From: Adiantum capillus-veneris
Lineage: Eukaryota > Streptophyta > Polypodiopsida > Polypodiales > Pteridaceae
Direction of reading: 5' to 3'
NCBI GenBank assembly: GCA_014529385.2
Contig: CM043943.1
Location: 158,924,247-158,988,246, forward strand
Length of the DNA stretch: 64,000 nt
Part shown: positions 39,774 to 50,829 of the stretch, piece after piece
Numbering within the stretch: position 1 is the stretch's first letter
How the letters are laid out: each line of letters opens with the position of its first letter
Position numbers and translations under genes: made by a program
The notes under the pieces: model-generated
The model's input: only the letters and a program-made list of their open reading frames with translations
What the model was told of the DNA's origin: nothing
Database searches by the model: none

Positions 39774-39975
39774 AGGTATAGGTCTATTCTCGCATGGATT
39801 TTAAAACTCAATTAGTTTCCTACCAGAATCGGATGTACCAGCTTCATTTATAAAAATTTGGTGTGAATTTTGTCTTCATATATTGTCTGTTGTAATTTAG
39901 GTCTTATCTATTCTAGGTCAAGTGTCAATATATGGTTCTATAAGAGGGGATGTCAAATTTATCTCTCTCTCTCTC
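39774..39975 (+). repeat. Right direct repeat of Penelope-like element
   Basis: Second copy of 35968-36170, running into a CT microsatellite. Confidence 0.8.
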
Positions 39976-39985
39976 TCTCTCTCTC

Positions 39986-40019
<34 letters not shown>
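39963..40019. repeat. (CT)n followed by poly(C)
   Basis: A CT run of about 25 bases followed by 33 C. Pure C runs of this length are uncommon and prone to assembly error. Confidence 0.95.
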
Positions 40020-40021
<2 letters not shown>

Positions 40022-40655
40022 GAACAAAGGCAACTCACTTAGAACTCCTTGCAAGGCCTCTCTCTCTCTAGGCTTTGGATGATTCACCTCTCCTCCTTCA
40101 CTATCGAGGTAGAGATGTTGTGCATGTTCACCTCACACCTCCAATCAGCTCCAGCATGTCGACTTCTCTTCTCCTTGGAACACCAACCCTGCTCCCCCTT
40201 TTCTATAGCTCCACCCATGTGGCTTGCCTGAAAGTGGCTCTCCATTAGAGGATCAGTAGAAGTAAATTTTTACTGACATCATTGCTCGCAACTTGCAAAA
40301 TTGAACGACTACAGACTATCACCTGCAACAATATCACTGGCCCCAACCCTTGGAGCCATCCTCAATAGCTCTTTCTCTACTTCAACACAAAAGTTTATTT
40401 CAAGCCAAAGTGGACGCGTGTAGTGTCATTTTCCCCTTAGCTTTCATTAAGTAGTGTAGCCTAAGTCCGTGGAGATGTTTCCAAGAATATGGAATTTGTT
40501 GCAAGTTAAACACAGAGGTGCAAATGGCCTTGTTGAAGTCAATTTATCATGAACAAAGCATTGCTATTGTACATATTCTAATATGACTGCAGTAATTAGG
40601 GATTTCATGGAGCCGTGATGGAGTACTAAGGGGAGAAAGTGTGAGGTGCACACAC

Positions 40656-40782
<127 letters not shown>

Positions 40783-41185
40783 ACTCTATGCTCATCATTC
40801 AGTCGAGTCACAACTTCTTGTGTTTCTACTGCTACAGGTGTATGCTACGTCCTTATGCCAAGCTCTAGCCTAAGAAAATGGCTTCCAGTCTGCGAGTATT
40901 ATCATCTCTGTTACTTGCTAAGTATGGAGGGAGCATGATTGCTTCCACAATGTGCTACAACAGCCATATCCTAGACACCAACTACTGGATGTGGTGTAAG
41001 TGGGTGTTTCATATTGTGTGTGACTTAAATAATCATGCATCTCTTAAACTACGTCCTGTAGCCTGTGGGGCTCTTAGGCCATTGTGTAGGCAAACAAAAG
41101 GGCACATACTACACAGTGTTGAGTGCATCAACACCTATTTGAAAATGGAAACAAAAATCCCTCACAACCAAAAATTCGAGTGCAC

Positions 41186-41270
<85 letters not shown>
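41186..41270. repeat. (CT)n microsatellite
   Basis: CT run with one interruption near 41204. Confidence 0.97.
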
Positions 41271-41271
<1 letters not shown>

Positions 41272-41735
41272 GCATGTGCACGCCCCATTTTCCCTCCTCG
41301 GGCTCACCAATATTCCCTGCCAACTCCTAGCTTGCCTTTCACAATACGTGACAAGGAAAATGCCAATATCAATCTTGGCCTTCAAGTTCTCTTGCTAAAG
41401 AGGTGCTCCATAAGCCCAAACCAAAGGGCTCTATCTATACTACTCTATAAAGGAGAACCATTTTGAGGCATGCTAGGTGGCAATGCTGCAAGACCCCAAA
41501 AAAACCATAAAGACATTGTAGCAGCATGCATGAGCCATTAGTTGGTGCAAATTTTTTTGGTTTGAGCTTAGAAAAGAAACAATATGAAATAACCATCAAG
41601 AGTCTCTATGCCTACAGTCATTGGAGCAGTTTTGGAATAGATGTAGACTGTTGTTCTTGGTAGTTGAGAGTGTAGATGATTCCATTGAAGAGCATGGTTG
41701 CTTGTTTTGTATATTGATAATAGGCTTGCTGATTG

Positions 41736-42771
41736 GGTAGCTTATTGTGCTTATTCTTTATGTGGAGGAAATTCTAAAAGGGACATTGTTGACATAAAGA
41801 AAAAGATACATAATTAGTTTGACATGAAAGATTTGGGTGATTCTAATCATATTTTGGGTATGGGTATTACTTGAGATTGTAAGAACAGATGGTTTTATGT
41901 GTCTCAAAAGGAGTATGTGTAGAAAGTATTTGTGCAATTTAATATGCAAAAGGGGAATTCATTGAGTACTCCATTGCCATTCCATTTAAAACTCAGCAAG
42001 TATGATTGTCTTAAGTCTATTGAGAAAAATAAATTTGATGGCTACGGTTCCTTATGCTTAAGCTTGTGGAAGTCTCATTTATTCCATGGTGGCTACAAGA
42101 CTTGACATTGCGTACAAAGTGGGAGTGATCAATTGGTACATGTACAATCCTAGAAAGAAGCATCAAAATGGTGTCAGACTGATCCTCACATACTTGAGTG
42201 GCATAAATGAGAGACAATTATGTTATAATCATGGAGAGTTATCCATTAGGAGATATGTTGAAAATGATTATGCAGGCTTTGTTGACAATTGTAAATCAAT
42301 GACTGGTTGGATCTACACTTTTGTTGGCTCACTATTTCTTAGAGATCCTTTATTCGAGAGTGCACGTCAATTTCTAGTACAGAGGTAGAGTATGCCTATT
42401 TGTGAGTGAAGTAGGCAAAGAAACTATATGGCTTACTCGTATAGTGGAAGATCTTGGACTTGAGCAAAAGATACTAGTTCTTCATTGTGATATTCAAAGT
42501 GCTATTGCCTTGGCTAAGAATGCGGTGTTTTATGCAAGGACAAAACACATTGATGTGCATCATCACTTCAATCACAATTCCCTGGCAGACAAGAAGCTTG
42601 ACTTGGTGAAGATACATATATCAAAGAACAAAACACATGCACTTACTAAGAACCTCTATAGAAATCAATTTCACAATATTGTTAGTTAATGGGCATCAAG
42701 TGAAGATGCGGCATTCTTCACTAAAGTTGTATAGTTCTATGCCCTCCCATATTGGCCATCAAATGGGAGAA
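41736..42771 (+). pseudogene. Copia-2 RT end and RNase H
   Basis: A decayed Copia tail. Pieces in order: FDMKDLGDSNHILGMGIT and WFYVSQKEYV, NMQKGNSLSTPLPFHLKLSK, then frame 42086-42388 (MVATRLDIAYKVGVINWYMY, NDYAGFVDNCKSMTGWIYTF, the RNase H start) and 42402-42689 (SEVGKETIWLTRIVEDLGLE, ILVLHCDIQSAIALAKN, ARTKHIDVHHHF). The end text (HALTKNLYRNQFHNIV) is the normal polyprotein C-terminus. Stops and frameshifts are frequent. The purine tract AAATGGGAGAA precedes the LTR. Gag, integrase and most of the RT are absent. It is less like Copia-1 than a recent copy would be. Confidence 0.85.
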
Positions 42772-42947
42772 TGTTGGGCTACTGAGACCATGTAGGTCGG
42801 GTGCTCACAACCCATCAGTAATTCATGTTTGTTGATCTTTAATTGTATAGATATACAATTTAAGAGCCACACACAAACAAATGTGGTATTGTGTGCTATA
42901 GACAAAAAGTGGGTTGACCCTCCCTCACCATATCTATATGTCTTGCA

Positions 42948-42950
<3 letters not shown>
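42772..42950 (+). repeat. Copia-2 3' LTR start
   Basis: TGTTGGGCTACTGAGACCAT follows the polypurine tract directly. No second LTR is available, so the right end cannot be set; the stretch given runs to the following microsatellite. Confidence 0.5.

Positions 42951-43005
<55 letters not shown>
42951..43005. repeat. (TC)n-(TA)n compound microsatellite
   Basis: TC run to 42979, then TA to 43005. Confidence 0.95.
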
Positions 43006-43049
43006 CTTGCACGTATTCAACTCCACTCTTATGATTCCCTTCAAATGGT

Positions 43050-43343
43050 GATGGTAGATGAAACCAAGGCTGCTATTGTTGTACTGATCCAAACCATGTG
43101 GTTAGTGAATGTCAAATGCTGCTTGATTGTGTGAGTTCAAGTGCACATAGGAAGAATGATCCAAACCATGTGGTTAGTGAATGCCCAATTCTACTTGAGT
43201 GTATTTTCTCAAGTGCACATAGGAAGAATGCATGCCAAAATTGCAAACAGTTGCTAAAGAGGACCAAAAGTGAGGTGCATAACCAAAGTCAGTGTGTGCC
43301 CTCAAGTGCACATATGAAGAACGCATGCCAAAGCTGCAAGTAG
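43050..43343 (+). pseudogene. Zinc-knuckle gag-like fragment with internal repeat
   Basis: One frame reads NQGCYCCTDPNHVVSEC, a CCHC knuckle (2-4-4 spacing), then CVSSSAHRKNDPNHVVSEC and CIFSSAHRKNACQNCK. A unit of about 24 residues (DPNHVVSEC...SSAHRKN) is tandemly repeated, the last copies being diverged (PSSAHMKNACQSCK). There is no start codon in frame and the frame ends at TAG 43341-43343. It resembles the nucleocapsid part of a plant retrotransposon gag that suffered a tandem duplication of the knuckle. It may belong to a decayed element continuing to about 43500 (MPKGKVRVSKDFFLDEMESW). Confidence 0.55.
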
Positions 43344-43509
43344 CTAATAAAGAGGACCCAAAGTGAGGTATTTATGCACTTTTAGAATTTCAAGGCTATG
43401 CCTAAAGGTAAAGTGAGGGTGAGCAAAGATTTTTTTCTTGATGAAATGGAAAGTTGGTATGCTAATGTAAAGGATGACATAGGGACTGATGTAAGTGTAT
43501 AAGCATGTT

Positions 43510-44699
43510 AATGTGTCGTTGAAAATGTTGTTTTGGACAATGCTACTTACTTGTACTGGTTAGCATATATTGAAAATGGGGATTTTATTTTTGTTTTCGT
43601 GCTTTTCCATTCACAATGTATTGTTTGAGCTTTTTATGTAGTTTCTTAACCAATTTCCACACGATTAAGCTAGACATATTAAGTTATTGAGCCAAAAAAA
43701 GATTAACCCATAAAGTATATTCAGAGTGAATAAAGATATTAGCCCATAAAGTAGATTTGGACTTTAAAGGCACTACCCAAACCAACTAATACCACAAATT
43801 ACACTCCATAGCAAAAAACTCATCACAAGCTCACATAGGGCACAATCATTTTTTTTTTGCTAAGATACCCCTTTGTCCAATGGTATGTTTTCCAATCCGT
43901 AAGCTCGCCAACCCGGCATGGGCTTCCAGACAAAGTTTAAGGAAATTGTTAGCAATGTCTAAAATAGAAACCCACTATCCATATAAAGCAGTTACTCCTG
44001 ATAGAAGGAAACTTATTCAATAAAATGTTTTGTTACAAATACTAAAATTGGTACCCTCTATGCATACAATGGAAGCATTCTCCAAGGCAAGCTATGTCAA
44101 CCACATAATATGAGAACGAAGAAGGAATTGAGAGACATCATTTTGAGGGACCTCCAAAATTTGGGCATACTAATATGAGATCATTACCAGGTTTGATTAA
44201 AGAAGTTTATTCCCAAAAGAGGCATCTAGTATCATTCTCCCACATACAAAAAATCCCTTCTGTGTTAAGTTGGTCGAAGGGTTGTCAAGTATTTAACAAG
44301 GTTTGGCCAAGGTTTAACAAAAAAATTGAGATTCAAGGTTTGGCCAGGTATTTTACAAAAAATTTCCTCAACATTCTCATCATAACAACCTTGATCCCCC
44401 CCGCACATTTGCTATGTTGGCTAGTCGACCTCCTCTTCAAAAGCCCTCAAGTTTGTCAAGTGCAAAAAAATTCCCATTCATTTACATAACAATATTCCCG
44501 TTAACATTGTAGCTTCCAACGTTTGGCACTCTGTAAAGCAAAGTTTAAATAGGGAGATTTGGGAGTCCAAAATTAGAAACGGGAAGACACGACAAACCCC
44601 CCTCAAAACCCTTACTTGTGGAACCTCCCCCCCTCAAGACCTTCACTTGATCCCCTTGCTAATTAGCACATATCTCAAACCCTACATATATCATGTAAA
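43510..44699. other. Spacer without recognisable gene
   Basis: AT-rich, with short direct repeats such as ATTAGCCCATAAAGTA-like blocks near 43705-43755. The 44175-44489 frame has no recognisable domain. Confidence 0.5.
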
Positions 44700-45640
44700 C
44701 CATATCATACGCACTATAGAAGGAGAAGCTAGAGCTATAGTTATTTAAATCCAAGAATTATAAACATTTACATAAACAAGTTCGTGATAGAGTTTTCATT
44801 GGCCTCTATCGTGGAGCAAGGCCTTCAACTGAAGCCTTGAATCTATTAGTCATGACCATTGGCTCGTAACAAATATTACTATCTCATTCATCTTGAATCC
44901 AATCCAAGATGAGGTAAACCCTCAAAGGTGCCTATATGGATAGACTTCCTTGATTTTCCTATAGTTTTTAACCCCTAGTTTAAAGCCATTGATAGTTAGG
45001 TTGGCAAGGCTGTAAGCCAAACATCAATCTAATGAGGGAGAAACAACTTCTCATAGGAGTGGAAACCAAGTAGGAATTGAAGAAATATATTTCTATTAAA
45101 AATTGATTAAGTAACCTCCTTCATCTTCAAATGGTTACGTACAAAATTGTTTCTAATGCATGTTTTCAGTGTTTTAATCAAGGACATCTAGCAAAGTCTA
45201 TCCTCGCTTTGAAACAAAGGCATTAGAGGATAAGAATGTAGAAGAAAAAAAAGAAACCTTTGAGTAGGTACCAATAAGAAACGCACTTAGAAAACAAAAA
45301 CTATCGGAGGGCCTAAGGGAAACAATGAGTTTAATGCCCATAAAGAAGAAGGAAGTGTTAGCAGATGAGGGTTCTACAAACAAGCATCAAGACATGACCA
45401 TATCAGAAAGTACCCTAGTCTCTCTTCAATAGACGCTAATAATAATAGAGGCTGCTCCTTAGATTCAAGATCCTTAGATTCAAGATCCTCTTATAGTGAG
45501 GATGAAATAGTTTCAAGCATGCAGATCCCTATCAAGGAAGAATAATAGAGGCTGCTCCTTAGATTCAAGATCCTCTTATAGTGAGGATGAAATAGTTTCA
45601 AGCATGCAGATCCCTATCAAGGAAGATAATACCTATAACA
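44700..45640 (+). pseudogene. LINE ORF1-like relic (DUF4283 / zinc knuckle)
   Basis: In scattered frames there is text like IWIDFLDFPIVFNPLF and VGKAVSQTSI, as in the DUF4283 region of plant LINE ORF1 proteins, followed by KIVSNACFQCFNQGHLAKS, a CCHC knuckle with the last Cys lost, and a Lys/Glu-rich tail (PIRNALRKQKLSEGLRETMS). Stops and frameshifts are dense. No RT is seen nearby. An alternative is a related DUF4283 host-like gene copy. Confidence 0.45.
45441..45625 (+). repeat. Recent tandem duplication
   Basis: A 100-base unit (45441-45540) is followed directly by an 85-base copy (45541-45625) that is identical except that it lacks a second TTAGATTCAAGATCC. That 15-base motif is itself duplicated inside the first unit. 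The unit starts AATAATAGAGGCTGCTCCTT. Confidence 0.95.
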
Positions 45641-46112
45641 TGGATTTCTTTTAGGAAATGCAAAAGGAAGAGTTGAAAACTCTTGGAGACAACTAGCAGC
45701 CTCTCATGAATAAAAAATTCATGGAGAAAAAATTATAATTCTTCTATTGAACAATTTTGGCAATGCTTGAATGCTTTTTGTCAAGCAAGTGAATTAGTGA
45801 ATCAGTCACAGTTATGCTATAGTTATACAACATGCTTCAATTGCATATAGTACTAGATCAAGACATCTGAACTTGATAGAGCTCTAAGAAGGGGGAAGCA
45901 TCTAGAGCCTCTGTAGCATCACAGATAAATATGGGGCTCCTACCCTGCTTTTTTTCCCATAATCTGATGTTTAAACTAAGATTTTTAGTAGCTATTATCA
46001 TGCTGGTGACAAAAATATAAAAAAAAGGGTGAAGGGGTCGGATTTCCCAGTTTGTATTGTAAGTTCTTGTATGTACATTGAATAAAGCTCTTATCCGTTG
46101 AGATCTTTGCTT

Positions 46113-46400
46113 TGAGAGCAACGTGGTCTTTTGCGTGCACGAGGATGATAAACGAGATTTATATGGTAGTAAGTTTTTTGTCGAGCAGTGCTAAAACCTA
46201 TTTTCTTTGAGAGTAGCATGGTGGTCCTAACGCACGTGGACGATTTGTCAGCTTAGTAAGCTTTTTGTCAAGGAGTGCTAAAACCCAAGTGGAATATTCG
46301 AATTGAGAGCAACATGGCTGTCTGTGTGCACACACGCGGACGATCAATAAGCTTTAGGCAATAAGATGTTTTTCTTCAAGCACGAGCTGGAGTTGAGGAC
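46113..46400. repeat. Degenerate ~95-base tandem repeat, three copies
   Basis: GAGAGCAACGTGGT, GAGAGTAGCATGGTGGT and GAGAGCAACATGGCTGT begin successive units near 46115, 46211 and 46302. Each is followed by a CGTGCACG-like and GGACGAT-like block and by TTTTTGTCNAGNAGTGCTAAAACC. An AATAAA sits just upstream at 46080. No coding role is seen. Confidence 0.6.
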
Positions 46401-47977
46401 GACGGCGAGAAGGTCAAGGAAGCGAGCGAAGATGAGGTTGATGAATATCCTGTAACCATCATTTATTTGTGTCAATAGAGCGAGTTAGATAGAGACAAAG
46501 CCAAGGAAGAAGCAATGTTTTCTATGCAAGCACAGACGTGCAAATCGTGATGATAAACATTTTTTCTTTTTTACTACCTCATGACGTGCTTTGCCATGGT
46601 AAAAAAATAACTCTATCTCTCTCTTTATTTCTCCCCCCCCCCCCCCCCAAAGGACAGTGGCTAGAAAACCCAACAACGCACTAAGTAGAAACTGTCACCA
46701 AGCCTTCCACAAACATGATTGGGGCTCAAAGCGACTGGCATGAAGACATTGGAGATAGCCGTTAGGATGTAGATGACAACAACCCTTTGTAGACTCACTC
46801 TAAATCATTTGTAGGGATCGAAGCTTCATTTTACTCCTCTCTTCTGCTCACAAGCCTCTCCCTGTTTGTTGAAGCCAGTTGCAGCAACCTTTACCTGACT
46901 AGAAATCTAGCCTAGTGACCAGTGTGGTTGCATGATGCGTGCCATGGCAATCTCCTCAGTCAAATTTTCATCATCATTATCTCTAACCAGCTTGCCTTTG
47001 CATTTTTCTTCTTGTGAGTTCCGGATTTTGCCTTTGGATTTGCATTCTTGAGACAAACAAAGCACCTTCTTGTATTTATAACAATAGCTTTCGAACCTTG
47101 TGTGGGTACCAAAGTAGCTAGCTGAACACTGGTTCTACCATCCTTTTCAAGCTTTCGTTTGCCTCTATCCTCAAGAAAACTTGTGCATTTGCTTTTGGAT
47201 TCACAATCCTGAGCCAAAAAATTTGACAGTTTCCTTGAGAACTTTTGTCAAGAATATGCCGCTAACTAGATGTTGGTTGATCCACGTTCTATAGCCAATC
47301 ATTGGTGTTAATTCTAGTTCATCCTATGTGGTTGAAATTGCCTTGGGAATAAACTCATGGAATTTCCCTTTGGTATTATTGTATCAATGCAACCTCATGT
47401 AATTTCCTTATGGGACTACCATAGCCATGCTTTGCGGTTCTCCACCACTCTCAACTGTGAAGCCTACCCTTTATCTTGACGGCATCTCAAGATGCATGAA
47501 AAAGCATTGAAGGTTCCCAATTATCTTCTTAGAATGCTACAAAGAAAGTCCATGTTGATGAATCATATAAATACGCAAGCACCATGATGTCCTCCACAAA
47601 TTTCACCTCTCAAAATGCATCTTGAACTACCTGTAGAAAATTTCCATCACCTTAGCATTTCAGAATGCTTGTTGACAACAAGCTCCTCACTCCCTATCTT
47701 TAGCGTGCACATTTTAGAACGTTCTCCACTCCAATGCATCAGAAGGGTTCTCCTACTATGTGTCAAAATGCAAAGAAATATGCTAGGCGGAAAAAATACC
47801 AATCCTGGTCTGCATTTCAAAAAATACCACACAAAGAGAACTGCTGGTCTTGGCCACATGTGCACCTTGAGGTGATTCTTCTTGCAAGATCCTTCTCAAT
47901 GGCTTCAAAAGTTTTCACTCTTGTTCCTCTTCTCAACATGTTCTCCCAAGATCAATGAGCCAAATCTCTAATACCAT
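46401..47977. other. Spacer with unassigned ORF
   Basis: A minus-strand frame at 47217-46960 (85 codons) is Lys/Ser/Cys-rich with two similar halves (CESKSKCTSFLEDRGKRKLE and CLKNANPKAKSGTHKKKNAK). I cannot assign it, and it may be chance. A C run lies at 46633-46648. No other gene is supported. Confidence 0.4.
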
Positions 47978-48016
47978 GTCAAAATTGACGATGTAGAGGC
48001 ATAGAGCAATGGAAAG

Positions 48017-48020
<4 letters not shown>
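47960..48020 (-). promoter_or_regulatory. Possible Copia LTR end and primer binding site
   Basis: On the minus strand ...CAATTTTGACA is followed by TGGTATTAGAGATTTGG, close to the initiator-Met primer site TGGTATCAGAGC. An LTR may start on the plus strand at TGTCAAAATTGACG (47979) and run rightward over the GA run. No matching LTR or gag was found, so it is probably a fragment. Confidence 0.45.

Positions 48021-48074
<54 letters not shown>
48021..48074. repeat. (GA)n microsatellite
   Basis: GA run of 54 bases, followed by imperfect GA. Confidence 0.97.
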
Positions 48075-48081
<7 letters not shown>

Positions 48082-49628
48082 AGAGAGAAGAGAGAAGAGA
48101 CTATTGAACCAGCCAACTTTTGTAATAAATTGATGATTAACAATGGGAGAAAATTTCCCTATCCAATATTTGACAAATAAGTAAAATATATACCTAAAGC
48201 CAAAATAAATATTGGGATCACATTGGGCTATTCACTCGAGATGCTATGACTTTAACACTTCCATCTATAGACCTAGCAACACCTCTTTTTTTTCTCTATT
48301 ATCCACTACTAGCTATCTTGATTTGAACAAAGAGGGCCCTCTTAGATAATGGGAAACACCTTCTCTTGTTGATTTCTCCCTTTCTTCTGCCTTAAACCTT
48401 GACATCCAACAACTCACCTTGCTTCAATCTTAGCATAATTTGGTTTGATTCTTGCTAAAGGAAGCATATAATAGGGTTATAGAGTCAATTACAAAGTAAC
48501 CCTAGCCTACCCTCAACATGCTTTGCTTCATGTCTAGCTTTTGCAAACTTTCAAAAACCTCTCCGTCTACATTGAGACTACAAATACCTCAACCTTGCTC
48601 AAGGTTAATTTCACAATAGGGAGGGTTCTTCTTCTTGCCCTACTACCCCACTCAATGCCACATGCTCTCCTTTCTACCTTGCTTAGTGAATTTATTTCCT
48701 TGAAATCCCTCTGAATGGATTATCTCTCCTAATTGTGGCACCTGTCTAACAATCCCTATGCTTTGGGGCTTTCACTTCCTTCTCTCTTAAATCTTGCCTC
48801 AACCCTTGCAATTAAAATTGCGGCTAACCTTAACCTTCTCCTAAAAGTTAACTTCTAATGAAGCAACTATAGCTTGGGCTACCTTTGCTTCTCTCTCATT
48901 TATCCCTTCCTTATCTTACCTTTTGTCTATTGCTTACCCTATTTCTTGAAACTTTACATCATGAAATTACACATTATTACTCCACATGATTTATAGCATG
49001 TGTGTTAATGAGTAATATTTATGTAGTTGGTGGCATGCACAAGCATATTGTTAGTCACAAGATCCTTGAAAAAAGACAATCCACCAGCTTACCTTGTCCC
49101 CCAATCATTTTGGGATAGACATGTAATATTAACCCATCCTTATGATGATTACACACAATACCCGCCTCCATATTTGTGTTCAATTCAATCATATTATTAT
49201 CAACTTAAACCATGTGCTATGATTTTTTCTTAGAAATAGTGTTGTGTGTTGATTTGATAATTTGATGCTACAAAAGGTTTAATTGTCTAGAGGCTCACAT
49301 TGAGTTGCAATGTAACAAAGGTGAGATGCATTGCAACACATTGGAACACATTTTTCCACTAAAATGATGTTAAAAAGCTCAAAAAAGTGAAACAATTACT
49401 AAAGTACAAAATTAAAAGCTCCCAAATAAATGCACTCATTGAAAACCAAAGAGAAAGTGCATTTTGAATTTAACATTTCCATAAAAAACATTATTCATTT
49501 CCTCTCATATGGGGTGTGACCTGGTATTTTAGTTATTGAAGATGATGTGGGGTACTAGAGTCTCTCTCTCTTTCTCTCTCTCCCCCCCCCCCCTCTCTTT
49601 GTCTCTCAAACTAGTAGGTGGTTTGTTG

Positions 49629-49715
<87 letters not shown>

Positions 49716-50287
49716 TGTTCCTTGCATCGGACATCCTGTCTCAGAGTTGAGTCGTGAAAGCTTAGCTCTTTTACTTGCTCTAGCATAGACCTATAGATAT
49801 GGATAACCAAGAGAAAACATTATTGCTACTAGATCCAATGATGGAAATGATTGCATGCTGTAATATGATGGTAAGCAAGTCTTGTGGTTAGCCTGCTCAC
49901 TCAAAATGAAGTCATTGGTTTGGTTGGTCACATCATTTCATGTTTGGAGCTGGAATGTTTGGAATTACTACATCAAGTGTTGACAATTGTTCATTATATA
50001 TTTTGCATGTCTATAGTCCTCAGGATAAAGAAGAAGGGAGCCATTACATGCAATGAATTACATCTTCAGGGATCCAACTCTTTTTGTGATCAAGAAATAT
50101 GAGAGAGAAAGAAAGAGTAAGTAGTGAAAGCACAAACAATTGAAATTTGAGCAAGGACATCATGCCATCAATGATTGTGAGAGATTTCAAGAGTGGGATT
50201 GAAGATTTTAGTACAGAAGCAAAGTGGAAAAATTTAATTTTGTTGTCCAACATCCGCTTGTTTGGGAAATCCATGATCAACATAATG
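48075..50287. other. Spacer without recognisable gene
   Basis: AT-rich sequence with CT runs at 49561-49608 and 49631-49712. No domain is recognised in any frame. Confidence 0.5.
49631..49712. repeat. (CT)n microsatellite
   Basis: CT run of about 82 bases with one interruption near 49680. Confidence 0.97.
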
Positions 50288-50706
50288 AGTATGCTAGCTA
50301 GCATGCCTAGTAATCTACCTAGCATATAAAGTATGCTCACCATCATTCTGAGTATGCTATTTAACACAAGGTTTATGCTAGTTAGCATTCCTATTATGTT
50401 GGGTGTGTTGTTTAGAAAAACGAGTATGCTAGTTAGCATGCCTAGTAATCTTATAGAGTATGTTGGTTAACTCAATATGTATGCTAATTCACACCGTGTA
50501 TGCTAGTTAGCATACCTAGTATGCTCACTAGCATGATGAATATGATTTTTAACACAAGGTTTATGCTAATTAGCATTCCTAGTATATTGGGTATGCTGTT
50601 TAGCATAATGAGTATACTTTTTAGCATGCCTAATCTACCTATCATAGAGAGTATTCTGGTTAACACACTATGTATGCTAATTAAAACCCTTTGCTAGTTA
50701 ACATAT
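50288..50706. repeat. Hairpin-forming minisatellite
   Basis: Repeats of a ~22-base unit around GTATGCTAGTTAGCATGCCT, each containing the self-complementary arms ATGCTA and TAGCAT. About 15 degenerate units are present. A higher-order period of about 190 bases is visible: ACACAAGGTTTATGCTAGTT at 50366 and ACACAAGGTTTATGCTAATT at 50556. Apparent frames (MLTSILVFL-like) merely translate the repeat. Confidence 0.85.
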
Positions 50707-50829
50707 TGCTAAGAGTATAACTATGAAAGTATTTTCATATTTAAAAGCAAAAGACAAGCTTGAACCTAGTACAAAAAGAAAAGATCTTTTGCATGAAGAA
50801 ATGTAGTGCTGGGAGTTTCTTGAACCCTT

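Larger units (their letters stand above)
35968..39975 (+). mobile_element. Penelope-like element with direct terminal repeats
   Basis: Direct repeats of about 200 bases (35968-36170 and 39774-39975) share long blocks such as CCTACCAGAATCGGATGTAC and GTGTCAATATATGGTTCTAT. They enclose about 3.6 kb coding for a degenerate protein with a Penelope-type RT. Such elements are known for LTR-like direct repeats and for lacking the TG...CA ends and PBS of LTR elements, which fits. No GIY-YIG endonuclease is visible after the RT. The second repeat ends in a CT/C microsatellite. Confidence 0.65.

Noticed and set aside
49529-49810. Arg/Glu repeat ORF
   Set aside because: Translation of CT/GA microsatellites.
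50044-50697. Met/Leu/Ile-rich ORFs resembling membrane segments
   Set aside because: They translate the TATGCTAGTTAGCAT minisatellite in several frames.
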